NCBI GenBank assembly: GCA_002742845.1
Contig: DLUH01000005.1
Span: forward strand, 1-64,000
Origin: Sulfurovum sp. UBA12169
GTDB lineage: Bacteria > Campylobacterota > Campylobacteria > Campylobacterales > Sulfurovaceae
Direction of reading: 5' to 3'
DNA length: 64,000 nt
A program made the position numbers and the translations under genes. Under the pieces are notes generated by a model that searched no databases, had not been told where the DNA came from, and was given only the letters and a program-made list of their open reading frames with translations. Shown piece after piece: positions 18,470 to 27,408 of the stretch (its first letter is position 1; each line of letters opens with the position of its first letter).

Positions 18470-19221
18470 TAATGACCTCCTTCTTTTGATGTAGTTTGAT
18501 CGGTGCTAAAGTCCATAAAACTTTTATTATCGATTTTCTCATGCCCCACAAATGGCGCCAAAAATCTATCAAGTACGCCATGATGCGGATCACCGTTATG
18601 CTTAAGATGTGTCACATTGTTAAACAATCCGTATCCTTCAAGCCTCTGATGCGCAAGGGGATCAAGCGTTTGTGTTCCGCCGCCTACATAATAATGCTTA
18701 GGATTGGTATGTTTTTCTGGTTTGCGCACCTGTACTCCGCCTTGATGCTCCATGATATAGCGTGAAATATGGCTATGCTCATCTTCCACATCCCCAAAAA
18801 TATTTGCCTCCACCGGACAAGCAACCACGCATGCCGGCATCATACCGCTTTCTATTCTGTGCGCACAATAGGTGCACTTGTCCGCTGTGTTGGACTCTGG
18901 ATCCATATAAATAGCCCCATACGGACATGCCATCATACATCCTGCACAGCCAATACATCTGGCACTGTCAATATTAACAATACCATTTTCCAAATAATGC
19001 AATGCCGATACAGGACATATTCGTTCACAAGGAGCATTCTCGCAGTGGTTACAGCGCAATGGCGTAAAAGATCTTGAAGTATTGGGAAACGACCCTATAT
19101 CAATATATTTTACGCGTAGGCGCCAAGAGCTAAGTGGCACTTCATTTTCCACCTTACAAGCGATTTCACAACCTTTGCAGCCCATGCAAAGGTTGAGGTC
19201 AACTAAAAAACCCAGTTTCAT
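18469..19221 (-). CDS. Four-cluster Fe-S electron-transfer subunit of the oxidoreductase
   Basis: A 250-residue protein with sixteen cysteines in four ferredoxin motifs, starting with CMGCKGCEIAC (12-22), then CNHCENAPCERICP, CIGCAGCMMACP and CTYCAHR...CVVACP. This is the PsrB/TtrB/DmsB type. It carries no signal peptide, so it must be exported with the Tat-bearing catalytic subunit. Compared with usual relatives it has a His-rich C-terminal extension of about 90 residues (HLKHNGDPHHG). First gene of the operon; AAGGAG 6 nt upstream of the ATG. Confidence 0.9.
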   Translation of the reverse strand: MKLGFLVDLNLCMGCKGCEIACKVENEVPLSSWRLRVKYIDIGSFPNTSRSFTPLRCNHCENAPCERICPVSALHYLENGIVNIDSARCIGCAGCMMACPYGAIYMDPESNTADKCTYCAHRIESGMMPACVVACPVEANIFGDVEDEHSHISRYIMEHQGGVQVRKPEKHTNPKHYYVGGGTQTLDPLAHQRLEGYGLFNNVTHLKHNGDPHHGVLDRFLAPFVGHEKIDNKSFMDFSTDQTTSKEGGH

Positions 19222-19248
19222 ACTTTCTCCTTGATATTAATTATCATC

Positions 19249-19280
19249 ATAATACCTATTACTATAGAAATAAGTATTAT
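19249..19280. promoter_or_regulatory. 32 bp near-palindrome in the oxidoreductase leader
   Basis: Arms ATAATACCTATT (19249-19260) and AATAAGTATTAT (19269-19280) match at 11 of 12 positions, and the spacer itself has a CTATAG centre. It lies between the -10 box (19298-19303) and the start codon (19221), so it could be a repressor operator or form a hairpin in the mRNA leader. It ends 28 bp before the start codon. Confidence 0.55.
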
Positions 19281-19297
19281 TAATACAAGATAATTTT

Positions 19298-19303
19298 ATT
19301 ATA
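19298..19303 (-). promoter_or_regulatory. -10 box of the oxidoreductase operon
   Basis: TATAAT on the minus strand in an AT-rich setting, about 77 bp upstream of the Fe-S subunit start. No convincing -35 box, as is usual in this lineage. The 217 bp gap between the histidine kinase stop and this operon holds nothing else that I recognise. Confidence 0.45.
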
Positions 19304-19438
19304 TAAAGTATTAACTTTGAATGATTTTTCCAAAAAAGAAGTTTTATGAAATAAAATTTGGCTAAAGTGTGGAAAATTGTTCAGTAAGAGAGACTTGTCT
19401 TCAATCAAACTCATAAATATCATCAAAACATTTGCATC

Positions 19439-20464
19439 TCAAACCATGACAAATGAAAAAACAGAACCTTTTCCCAGTTCGCTTTCAATTTCTAATTTTG
19501 TGTAATGCAGCATCAATATCGTTTTAACGATAGAAAGTCCAAGCCCCATAGAGTTATCCCAATTGTGTACGCCTGAGCGATAAAATTTTTTAGTAACCTT
19601 GTCGATATCTTTAGGTGCGATGCCCACACCTTTATCTGCTACAGATATTCTCTGAGCATCTACGATGATAACCACTTCATCTTTTGAATATTTGAGCGCA
19701 TTTTCGACAAGATTCTTTAAAACAACGTCCATTAATGTTCTGTCTGCTTCAACCATACGGCTTTTTCCCTGCACGACAATCTCTCTGTTTTTATATTTCT
19801 CTTGGAGGGAAATTCTGGTCTCCTGCGCCAACTCCAAAATATCAAATTTGCTTTTGTGGAGCTTTGTTTCCTTGCTTTCAAATTTATTCCATAAAATTAA
19901 ACGGCCCAAAAGACTCTCTATTTTATTGCCATTATTGTAAATTTTACTTAGAAATTTTTCCTGCAGAGGCTTAGGAATATTCGGGTCATCTTGTAATGTC
20001 TGGGCATAGCCCATAATAGAGGCTATCGGATTGCGAAATTCGTGCGCAATAGCGGAAATCATATCGGCCCGCTGTCTATTTTTTAATTTAAGTTTTGCAT
20101 TATACTGCTGCTTGATCTCTTCTCTTTTTTGTGCTTTTTTTAATGCTTTGGCCAAATTTTGATTGAGTTCTTCAAATTCCTGGGTAAAAAAATGTGCTTT
20201 ATAGTCGATTTTATCGATTTTATCGATATTTTCCAAATATTTATTGATCGTATTTAACTCTTTTTCCATGTGTCTGGCTCCACGGTAAATGGAAAAAACA
20301 AAAAAAGAAAAAGCCAAAGCCAGCAACAGTATTGCCAAAACGATTGTTTGCATATCTCTGCCCACCAGAAACAGACCTATACTAAAAACTAGAAATATCA
20401 TTATGCTCAAGGAGACTAGCCTTGCCATCATGTATTCTTTAAAACGGGGGCGACCAAAAATCAT
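19439..20464 (-). CDS. Orphan membrane sensor histidine kinase
   Basis: A 341-residue kinase with two transmembrane helices (about 12-30 and 36-55) separated by only a few residues, so it lacks a periplasmic sensor domain. A HAMP-like/coiled segment leads to the H-box HEFRNPIASIMGY, the N-box NLVENALKYS, and G motifs DKGVGIAP and GLGLSIV. No response regulator gene is adjacent. It lies 217 bp upstream of the oxidoreductase operon on the same strand. Start uncertain: ATG 20464 has only a weak AAGA site, and ATG pair at 20431 is an alternative. Confidence 0.85.
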   Translation of the reverse strand: MIFGRPRFKEYMMARLVSLSIMIFLVFSIGLFLVGRDMQTIVLAILLLALAFSFFVFSIYRGARHMEKELNTINKYLENIDKIDKIDYKAHFFTQEFEELNQNLAKALKKAQKREEIKQQYNAKLKLKNRQRADMISAIAHEFRNPIASIMGYAQTLQDDPNIPKPLQEKFLSKIYNNGNKIESLLGRLILWNKFESKETKLHKSKFDILELAQETRISLQEKYKNREIVVQGKSRMVEADRTLMDVVLKNLVENALKYSKDEVVIIVDAQRISVADKGVGIAPKDIDKVTKKFYRSGVHNWDNSMGLGLSIVKTILMLHYTKLEIESELGKGSVFSFVMV

Positions 20465-20532
20465 ATATTTTTCTTATTTTTAATGTACTCATCATTTGAT
20501 ATGTGTCATTTATGAGACACTATCGCTCTGTC

Positions 20533-20940
20533 TTAATTTATTGATGAAGATTGAATGCGCTCAGCGTCATCAATATAACCCAAAAAATCTTCGACATTAA
20601 AATATCCCACTACTTTTTGCAATATTTTTTTCTCAGGGGTCATAAAAAAAATAGTAGGAACACCGTGGATCATGGGCAATTGATCCATAATCCTTTCCTC
20701 TCCTCTGGAAACTTTCACAAGGCTATAAGAGGCCAATCTTTTCTGTACATTTTCATCAGCCAAGGTCTCATCTTCCATCTTTTTACACCATCGACAGTTC
20801 TGGCTCTCCACCATAAGCATAATATTTTTATGTTCTTTTTGTGCAATTTCAAATGCCGCATCAATATCTTTTTGCCAAACCAATTCCGTACCAAACAATC
20901 CGCTCCAAAAAATTCCCATTAAAATTATAATTTTTTTCAT
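20533..20940 (-). CDS. Exported thioredoxin-fold protein (CRWC)
   Basis: A 135-residue protein with a signal peptide (about 1-17) and a thioredoxin fold of the SoxW/thioredoxin_7 type. The redox pair is C49-R-W-C52, and the cis-proline segment GVPTIFF is present. It likely reduces or transfers disulfides in the periplasm. Its start overlaps the dapE stop by 4 bases, so it is translated from the same message. Confidence 0.85.
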   Translation of the reverse strand: MKKIIILMGIFWSGLFGTELVWQKDIDAAFEIAQKEHKNIMLMVESQNCRWCKKMEDETLADENVQKRLASYSLVKVSRGEERIMDQLPMIHGVPTIFFMTPEKKILQKVVGYFNVEDFLGYIDDAERIQSSSIN

Positions 20941-22085
20941 CTCTCACCTTCTTGCTGCTTAATTGTTTTTTGTTTCCATGCCAAATCTCTGCCAAAATGA
21001 ACAATCATGTGTCTAAACACTTCATAAAGCCCCTCAATCTCTTTAATGCTGGTTCTCTCATTAGGGGCATGTATGGTATCATTTTTTACGCCGAACTCAA
21101 CTACATCAATATCAAATGCTGCAATAAATCTTGCATCGCTTGTTCCGCCTGCTGTGGAAAATTTTGTTTTAATCCCTGTTGCACTCAAGATGCTTTCAAA
21201 AAGTTTTTTTACGACAAGAGAATCCCTGCTTGTTACAAAAGGATATGCTGATTGCGCAAGTGTCAACTCATAATCAAGCCCTTTAAAACAATTTTCTATA
21301 TATGACCTCATCTCTTTTTGTGTTGTTTTTGTAGAATTTCGCACGTTAAACATCATTTTTAATGTTCCCGGAGATACATTGGTGACCTCCATTCCTGAAC
21401 GTATATCGGTAATCACTATCTTGCTTGGAGCAAAATCTTCATCGCCATTGTCCAAATTAACACCTGCGATTTTGTTTAATACTTGACTAATTTGGTGAAT
21501 GGGGTTAACTGCTTTTTCCGGATAGGCAGCGTGCCCTTGTTTTCCCTTCAATACCAAAGCACCATTAATAGATCCTCTTCTTCCGATCTTAATAGCATCT
21601 CCAAAAACTGTTTCACAGGTCGGCTCTGCAACAACACAATATTCAGGAAGAAGATTAATTTGTTTTAAATACTCAAGCATGACTACTGTGCCATATTTTG
21701 CATCCCCTTCCTCATCTGATGTAAGCAAAAGTGATAGCCGCCCTTTAAAGCCATCTGTATCTTTGGCCGCCTGCACAAATGCAGCCACACCGCTTTTCAT
21801 ATCCTGCGCCCCGCGGGCATAGATATTGCCTTCTTTAATGACGGGAATAAAAGGGTTTGTTTCCCACCCTTCGCCGGCAGGCACCACATCTACATGCCCT
21901 GCAAAACATAAATGGGGTCCTTCTGAAAATTTTTTCGTTAAAAAAAGGTTTTTTACCCCTTCTTTGTTTGCATAATGCGCCTCATATCCCTGAAGGTATG
22001 CTTCTATGAACGCTAAAGAGCCTGCATCGTCCGGCGTAACAGATTCGAAACTAAGCAGTTTCATAAAAAGATCAACAACACTCAT
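20937..22085 (-). CDS. dapE: Succinyl-diaminopimelate desuccinylase
   Basis: A 382-residue M20 family di-zinc hydrolase of lysine and peptidoglycan precursor synthesis. Metal-site motifs are CFAGHVDVVPAG, GAQDMKSGVAAF, TSDEEGDAKYGT and VAEPT; the C-terminal GGTSDARF and EFGVKNDTIHAPNE segments are typical of DapE and separate it from ArgE. The gene starts 3 bp after the rhodanese stop and overlaps the thioredoxin-fold gene. Confidence 0.95.
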   Translation of the reverse strand: MSVVDLFMKLLSFESVTPDDAGSLAFIEAYLQGYEAHYANKEGVKNLFLTKKFSEGPHLCFAGHVDVVPAGEGWETNPFIPVIKEGNIYARGAQDMKSGVAAFVQAAKDTDGFKGRLSLLLTSDEEGDAKYGTVVMLEYLKQINLLPEYCVVAEPTCETVFGDAIKIGRRGSINGALVLKGKQGHAAYPEKAVNPIHQISQVLNKIAGVNLDNGDEDFAPSKIVITDIRSGMEVTNVSPGTLKMMFNVRNSTKTTQKEMRSYIENCFKGLDYELTLAQSAYPFVTSRDSLVVKKLFESILSATGIKTKFSTAGGTSDARFIAAFDIDVVEFGVKNDTIHAPNERTSIKEIEGLYEVFRHMIVHFGRDLAWKQKTIKQQEGER

Positions 22086-22088
22086 TGC

Positions 22089-22424
22089 TTACTTTTCTAT
22101 CTCGCCGCGGTAAGTGACTATTCCGCCTGCATGGTTGACTGCATGCTGATGACCATTGTGCTTAAAAATCATTTGCACCTGTCCGCTTCTGCTGCCGGTA
22201 CGGCAGGTAAAAATAACTGTTTTGTCTTTGGATTCATTAAGAAGTGCTTCTGCCCAGCCGGAGAAATTAGATGTCGGCCTAAGCATGTCCACTCCCTTGA
22301 TATGCCCCATATCGTACTCTACCTTCTCTCTTACATCTACCAAAATGAAATCAATCTCACCTTGTGCTCTGGATTTCAAAAGACTTTCAAGCTCTTCAGA
22401 ATTAACACTGCTTGTTTGCAACAT
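22089..22424 (-). CDS. Single-domain rhodanese
   Basis: A 111-residue cytoplasmic rhodanese. The active-site Cys74 sits in the loop CRTGSRS, and the N-terminal VDVREKVEYDMGHIKG motif is standard. It could carry persulfide sulfur between donors and acceptors. It lies between the FTR-like gene (52 bp) and dapE (3 bp). Confidence 0.9.
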   Translation of the reverse strand: MLQTSSVNSEELESLLKSRAQGEIDFILVDVREKVEYDMGHIKGVDMLRPTSNFSGWAEALLNESKDKTVIFTCRTGSRSGQVQMIFKHNGHQHAVNHAGGIVTYRGEIEK

Positions 22425-22476
22425 CCTTTTCTATTTCCCCTCTATCTCAAATAATTACATTTCATATCTAATTTAG

Positions 22477-22824
22477 CTATTTTTTATGTGCCTCAAAATA
22501 CTCCGGAGTACAAAATATCTGACAATGGCAAATGCCCTCTTGAGGGATTTCTTTTTCAATAGCAGGCTTGCAAGGACATATCCTGTCGTCCGCACTTTTA
22601 AATTTTCCGGGTCTGCTTTCATCCTCTTCCACCATATAGCAAGGGCAAAATCTTTTCCCGTAAAGCAACTTGTGTCTGGCCAATCCCATAATCACGCCTT
22701 CATTAACATCGGCATTAGGACCATACGACCACCCCCGACTTTCACACACTTTATCTGCAAATCTTTCTGTTTTTTCAAGCTCTGCTTTAAATTCTTCCGA
22801 ATTCATATCTAATTGCTGCAGCAT
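22477..22824 (-). CDS. Ferredoxin:thioredoxin reductase-like Fe-S protein
   Basis: A 115-residue protein with the FTR catalytic-subunit cysteine pattern: C60-P-C62, C83-P-C85 and C99-H-C101. In FTR these ligate a [4Fe-4S] cluster next to a redox disulfide. Spacings between the pairs (20 and 13 residues) are longer than in plant FTR (16 and 8). No variable-chain gene is present, as usual in non-photosynthetic bacteria. It heads a short operon with rhodanese, dapE and an exported thioredoxin-fold protein. AAGGA precedes the ATG. Confidence 0.85.
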   Translation of the reverse strand: MLQQLDMNSEEFKAELEKTERFADKVCESRGWSYGPNADVNEGVIMGLARHKLLYGKRFCPCYMVEEDESRPGKFKSADDRICPCKPAIEKEIPQEGICHCQIFCTPEYFEAHKK

Positions 22825-22883
22825 ATCTCTATCCTTTGATTTGTCATTTAACTTTTGTAGTTATATCTTAAACTAAATTAATA

Positions 22884-22889
22884 TATAAT
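22884..22889 (+). promoter_or_regulatory. -10 box of gatC operon
   Basis: TATAAT 26 bp upstream of the gatC ATG in the divergent gap between the FTR-like gene and gatC. No clear -35 box. Confidence 0.45.
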
Positions 22890-22914
22890 AAGAAAAAGGT
22901 TGAGGGGTTTAATT

Positions 22915-23205
22915 ATGCGTATAGATAGTACTGTTTTAAACAAATTGGAAAAACTTTCCCATCTTCGGGTGGATGAACGTAAAAAAGGAGAAATCATGAA
23001 ACAATTAACAGAAATACTTGCATATGTAGATAATCTCAACGAACTTGATACCCAAATGCTAGATGCTTCTTTTTCTACTTTGGAGGGCGGTACACCCATG
23101 AGAGAAGACAGTATCCGGAAATCAGATACTATTGCAAATGAAATTCTTTCCCATGCACCTCAAAGTCAAAATGATTTCTTTATTGTCCCGGCAATTATTG
23201 AGTAA
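22915..23205 (+). CDS. gatC: Asp-tRNA(Asn)/Glu-tRNA(Gln) amidotransferase subunit C
   Basis: A 96-residue GatC, the small subunit that clamps GatA and GatB together in the transamidation route to Gln-tRNA and Asn-tRNA. Typical features are the N-terminal LEKLSHLRV helix, a Leu-rich coiled helix and the C-terminal MREDSIRKSD...APQSQNDFFIVPAIIE. ATG 22915 is preferred over a TTG at 22900 because GAGG is correctly spaced upstream. gatA and gatB are not in the window. Confidence 0.93.
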   Translation: MRIDSTVLNKLEKLSHLRVDERKKGEIMKQLTEILAYVDNLNELDTQMLDASFSTLEGGTPMREDSIRKSDTIANEILSHAPQSQNDFFIVPAIIE

Positions 23206-23207
23206 AA

Positions 23208-23549
23208 ATGATAAAGGTATATGGGATAAAAAACTGCAGCAGCGTAAAAAAAGCGGTCAAATACTTTCAAACGCATGGGGTACCTTATATTTTTATAGAT
23301 TTTCGCGAATCGCCTGCAACACAAAAAAAGATTGATGATTGGCTTAAATGCGCGGACATTCATGTGCTGTTTAACACAAAGAGCGCCACATACCGAACCC
23401 TAAAACTCAAAGACCTTGCTCTGAATGAAAGAGAAAAAGCACAATGGTTAACCAAAGACAATATGCTGATCAAAAGGCCTGTTGTCGAATGGAATGATGA
23501 TATTATCGTCGGCTACAATGAGTCTGCTTATCAAAAGAAATTACATTAA
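23208..23549 (+). CDS. ArsC/Spx-family small thiol protein
   Basis: A 113-residue thioredoxin-fold protein of the ArsC/YffB/Spx family. The N-terminal KNCSSVKKA places a single Cys10 at the active site, without the CX2C second cysteine of Spx. RPVVEW matches the family's conserved Arg-Pro motif. True arsenate reductase activity is not assured; YffB-like members use glutathione-type thiols. It follows gatC by 2 bp. Confidence 0.85.
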   Translation: MIKVYGIKNCSSVKKAVKYFQTHGVPYIFIDFRESPATQKKIDDWLKCADIHVLFNTKSATYRTLKLKDLALNEREKAQWLTKDNMLIKRPVVEWNDDIIVGYNESAYQKKLH

Positions 23550-23563
23550 AAAAGGAAATCTCT

Positions 23564-24622
23564 ATGGCCGATTTTGATATTAAAAAGTTGCTTCAAAGTG
23601 TTACCGTGCATGGCGCTTCAGACCTTCATCTAGTGAGCCGCACCGAACCTCAGATCAGGCTTGACGGCTCGCTAAAACCCGTCAATCTTCCCAAGCTGAC
23701 AGGCGAAAACATTGAAGAAATGTGTTATTCTTTAATCACAGAAAGACAAAAACAGCACTTTGAAGAAAACAACGAACTGGATTTTGCTCTTTTGCTTCCC
23801 AATATCGGTCGTTTTAGAGCAAACTATTATAGAACATTGGGCGATATGGCCGCGGCTTTTAGAACGATTCCCATTGACGTTCCCTCTCTTGATGACCTCG
23901 GTTCACCGCTTGTATACAAAAGTCTAATTAAAAGAGAAAAAGGACTTATTCTTGTTACCGGGCCTACGGGATCGGGAAAATCAACTACGCTTGCTGCCAT
24001 GCTCAATGAGATCAATCTTCATTATTCAAAACATATCATCACCATTGAGGATCCGGTGGAGTTTATTCATCAAAACAAAAAGGCTGTTTTTTCTCATAGA
24101 GGCGTAGGAGAGGATACTAAAAATTTTGCCACCGCGCTCAAATATGCCATGCGTCAAGATCCCGATGTTATCCTTATCGGTGAGATGAGAGACAAGGAAA
24201 CCATAGAAGCGGCTCTAACGGCTGCGGAAACAGGGCACCTTGTTTTCGGTACACTGCATACCTCTTCTGCACCGAGCACAATCAACCGTATCATTGATGT
24301 TTTTAGCGGCGAAGAACAGCCGCAAGTCAGAGCAATGCTCTCCTCTTCTTTGGTGGCCGTTATTGCACAGGCGCTTTTACCCAAATTAGGTGGCGGTCGT
24401 GTAGCGGCATCTGAAATTCTGATTACCAACCATGCCATTTCAAACCTTATTCGTGAAGATAAAATACACCAGATCTATTCACAAATGCAATTAGGTCAGG
24501 GCGACACGGGCATGCAAACGCAGACACAAGCCCTCCTTAAATTTCTCAGAGAAGGAAAAATCAGCCGTGATATTGCTCTGCAATATGCCAATAAGCCTGA
24601 TGAAGTTTCCAAATTAATATAA
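23564..24622 (+). CDS. pilT: PilT-type twitching motility ATPase
   Basis: A 352-residue hexameric ATPase that depolymerises type IV pili. Walker A GPTGSGKST is at 133-141, the Asp box ITIEDPVEF, Walker B DVILIGEMRD and His box TGHLVFGTLHT are intact, and the PilT-specific AISNLIRE segment is near the C-terminus. No other pilus genes lie in the window, so the target machine is unknown. Confidence 0.93.
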   Translation: MADFDIKKLLQSVTVHGASDLHLVSRTEPQIRLDGSLKPVNLPKLTGENIEEMCYSLITERQKQHFEENNELDFALLLPNIGRFRANYYRTLGDMAAAFRTIPIDVPSLDDLGSPLVYKSLIKREKGLILVTGPTGSGKSTTLAAMLNEINLHYSKHIITIEDPVEFIHQNKKAVFSHRGVGEDTKNFATALKYAMRQDPDVILIGEMRDKETIEAALTAAETGHLVFGTLHTSSAPSTINRIIDVFSGEEQPQVRAMLSSSLVAVIAQALLPKLGGGRVAASEILITNHAISNLIREDKIHQIYSQMQLGQGDTGMQTQTQALLKFLREGKISRDIALQYANKPDEVSKLI

Positions 24623-24681
24623 ACTTGCTAAAGTGTTTTTAGATACAATAACGAAAAATGAGTCAACAATAGGGATTTTAG

Positions 24682-25332
24682 ATGGATTTTGCAATAACAG
24701 ATTTTAATTATTTTGATGTCACTATCGGCGCTATTGTTCTGATACTTGGCATCAAAGGGTTTATTGGCGGATTTATTAAAGAAGTATTCGGCCTGTTGGG
24801 TCTTGTCGCCGGTGTTTATTTTGCTTCCCGCTTTGCTGAAACTGCCGCTAAAGTGATTGATACCAACTTCTTGCATTTAGAAAATACTTCCTTGCTTAAG
24901 CTTATCGGTTTTCTTGCTATTTTAACCATGGTATGGCTTGGAGCCACCCTGCTTGGCTCTCTTTTTTCCAAATTGAGCGACGCAAGCGGATTGGGATTTC
25001 TCAATCGACTTTTTGGTTTTATTGCAGGGGGAGGAAAATACTTTATTATTTTTGCCCTCATCGTCACTGCATTATCGAATGTTGCTCTCATCAAAGACAA
25101 TCTTGAAAAATATGTAAAAGAGAGTGTGCTCTACCCTTATTTAAAGGCAACTGGTTCTTATCTAATTGATCTTGACACTTCGGCTTTAGGCTTAAATCCC
25201 TCAACAACTATTGAAAATACAAAAGAAGCTGTTGATCAGAACGAAACCAATCTTTCAACCACTTTTCAATCAGAAAGCAATACAACTTTAGAAAACCGTA
25301 CTGAAGCTAATCGCACTATGTCTTCATATTAA
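24682..25332 (+). CDS. cvpA: CvpA family membrane protein
   Basis: A 216-residue membrane protein with four hydrophobic segments in residues 1-120 (DVTIGAIVLILGIKGFIGGF is the family's first helix) and a polar, Asn/Thr/Glu-rich tail after about 165. CvpA proteins have been tied to envelope homeostasis and toxin export; the molecular role is not settled. It sits directly before fur, lysS and glyA, as recalled from C. jejuni Cj0399-Cj0402. Confidence 0.88.
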   Translation: MDFAITDFNYFDVTIGAIVLILGIKGFIGGFIKEVFGLLGLVAGVYFASRFAETAAKVIDTNFLHLENTSLLKLIGFLAILTMVWLGATLLGSLFSKLSDASGLGFLNRLFGFIAGGGKYFIIFALIVTALSNVALIKDNLEKYVKESVLYPYLKATGSYLIDLDTSALGLNPSTTIENTKEAVDQNETNLSTTFQSESNTTLENRTEANRTMSSY

Positions 25333-25342
25333 AAGGGTATCG

Positions 25343-25813
25343 ATGATTGCCTATTCTCTTCTTTTAAAAAAATTTAAAATACTGCTTAAGGATAATGCAC
25401 TCAAGTTCACCAAACAAAGAGAGCTTATTTTAAAATTTCTGTATGAAAACAGCGGTCATTATACGCCAGAAGAGATTTATATACTTCTTAAAAAAGCCTA
25501 TCCTGACATCAATGTCGGCATTGCTACAGTCTATCGAACCCTAGCGCTGCTTGAAGAGTCTGGTATTGTCAGTTCCATTTCTTTTGGAGTTCAGGGCAAA
25601 AAATATGAGATTGGACTTAAAAAACATCATGACCATCTTATCTGCACTTCTTGCGGAAAGATTATAGAGTTTTATGATGAAACCATTGAAAGTCAGCAAG
25701 AAAAAATTGCTAAAACATTTAACTTCAAGATGACGGGACATACAATGAAGATCATTGGAATCTGTGAAGCTTGCCAAAAAAATAAATACCAACAAACAGA
25801 GGAGAGACTTTGA
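25343..25813 (+). CDS. fur: Ferric uptake regulator Fur
   Basis: A 156-residue metal-dependent repressor. The winged helix domain includes [12 protein letters not shown] and [18 protein letters not shown]; the dimer domain has [16 protein letters not shown] and a second CEAC pair for structural zinc. Its last bases overlap the TTG start of lysS. No obvious Fur box lies directly before it; expression may come from the cvpA promoter region. Confidence 0.95.
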   Translation: MIAYSLLLKKFKILLKDNALKFTKQRELILKFLYENSGHYTPEEIYILLKKAYPDINVGIATVYRTLALLEESGIVSSISFGVQGKKYEIGLKKHHDHLICTSCGKIIEFYDETIESQQEKIAKTFNFKMTGHTMKIIGICEACQKNKYQQTEERL

Positions 25814-27345
25814 TATTTGAAAATCAATATATTCAAGAGCGCATCAAAAAAACAGAAATCTTAAGAGAAGAAGGCATCAATCCCTATCCCAACCAAATCA
25901 AAAAAGGAATACCCTCCAAGCAATTCATAAAAGAGTGTGCCTACATCAAAGAGATAGATGCGGATGAAAAAAAAGATCTGTCAAAAACCTATACGCTTAC
26001 AGGCAGAATCAAATTTATCCGCATTATGGGAAAAGCTGCATTTGCCAAACTTGAAGATACTGATGGGTTGGTGCAAATTTATTATAATCGCGACGACCTG
26101 CCTGAAGGATATTATAATAAAATTAAAAAGCTTATTGAAGTCGGAGATATTGTTCTTGCCGAGGGTTATCCTTTCATCACGCAAACCGGTGAATTAACGC
26201 TTCATTGTAAACGTTTTGAGATTGTCAGTAAAGCCATCTCTCCGCTTCCGGAAAAATTTCACGGATTGCAAGACCATGAATTGCGCTACCGCCAAAGGTA
26301 TCTTGACATGATCATGAATCCGGAAGTTAAAGACAACTTCATCATGAGAAGCAAAATTGTTTCGCTTATAAGAAGATTTTTTGAAGAGAGATCCTTTTTG
26401 GAAGTCGAAACACCCATGATGCACCCTATTCCCGGCGGTGCAAATGCCAAGCCCTTTATCACCCACCATAATGCGCTTGGCATAGACAGATATTTGCGTG
26501 TAGCACCCGAACTCTACCTTAAGCGTCTTATTGTCGGAGGAATGGAAGCGGTTTTTGAAATCAATAGAAACTTTAGAAACGAGGGAATGGACCATACCCA
26601 TAATCCTGAATTTACCATGATAGAATTTTACTGGGCCTATCATACCTATACAGATTTGATGCAAATTACAGAGGCGCTTTTTGATTATCTTTTTGAAAAT
26701 CTCAACCTATCAAGAGTACTCCCTTATGGGGATCAAAAGATCGATTTTGCAACACCTTTTGCAAAAGTACCCTATATGGAAGCCCTTACAAGCATAGGGG
26801 GTGTTCCGCAAGAAGTGGCCGCCAACAAAGAAAAGGCATTGCGTTATCTGGCCGAACATCACATCAAAGTTGATGCCAACCTGACCTTGGGTCACTTACA
26901 GGCCGAACTTTTTGACGAATTTGTAGAGCCCAAACTCATTAATCCCACCTTTATCACCGATTTTCCAATAGACATTTCTCCCTTAGCAAGAAGAAATGAT
27001 AAAAATCCTGATATTGCCGAACGCTTCGAACTCTTTATCGCAGGAAAAGAGATTGCGAACGGATTTAGCGAGCTAAACGACCCGCTGGACCAATACGAAC
27101 GATTTAAAGCACAAGTGGCAGCAAAAGACGCCACCGGAGATGATGAAGCGATGCATATGGATACCGATTATGTCAAAGCGCTAAGTTACGGCATGGCGCC
27201 AACAGCAGGCGAAGGCATAGGCATAGACAGGCTTGTTATGATGCTGACCGATCAGCACTCCATCAGGGACGTACTCCTCTTCCCTGCAATGAAGCCCGAA
27301 GTGCCAAGGCATGAGGTCACAAATGAGAATCAACAAGCAGAGTAA
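25810..27345 (+). CDS. lysS: Lysyl-tRNA synthetase, class II
   Basis: A 511-residue synthetase. The N-terminal OB-fold anticodon domain (about 55-160) is followed by the class II core with [21 protein letters not shown] (motif 1), [20 protein letters not shown] (motif 2) and GIGIDRLVM (motif 3). The start is a TTG (25810) with an AGGAG site; no ATG lies near the expected N-terminus, and the TTGA overlap with the fur stop suggests coupled translation. Confidence 0.96.
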   Translation: MIFENQYIQERIKKTEILREEGINPYPNQIKKGIPSKQFIKECAYIKEIDADEKKDLSKTYTLTGRIKFIRIMGKAAFAKLEDTDGLVQIYYNRDDLPEGYYNKIKKLIEVGDIVLAEGYPFITQTGELTLHCKRFEIVSKAISPLPEKFHGLQDHELRYRQRYLDMIMNPEVKDNFIMRSKIVSLIRRFFEERSFLEVETPMMHPIPGGANAKPFITHHNALGIDRYLRVAPELYLKRLIVGGMEAVFEINRNFRNEGMDHTHNPEFTMIEFYWAYHTYTDLMQITEALFDYLFENLNLSRVLPYGDQKIDFATPFAKVPYMEALTSIGGVPQEVAANKEKALRYLAEHHIKVDANLTLGHLQAELFDEFVEPKLINPTFITDFPIDISPLARRNDKNPDIAERFELFIAGKEIANGFSELNDPLDQYERFKAQVAAKDATGDDEAMHMDTDYVKALSYGMAPTAGEGIGIDRLVMMLTDQHSIRDVLLFPAMKPEVPRHEVTNENQQAE

Positions 27346-27408
27346 TATCTAAGTAGAAATTAGATATAAACCAAAAAAAATAAGATTTACTATAAAAAAA
27401 GGAACACT

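Noticed and set aside
27346-27369. Terminator after lysS
   Set aside because: TATCTAA/TTAGATA forms a stem, but it is followed by A-rich rather than T-rich sequence on the plus strand.
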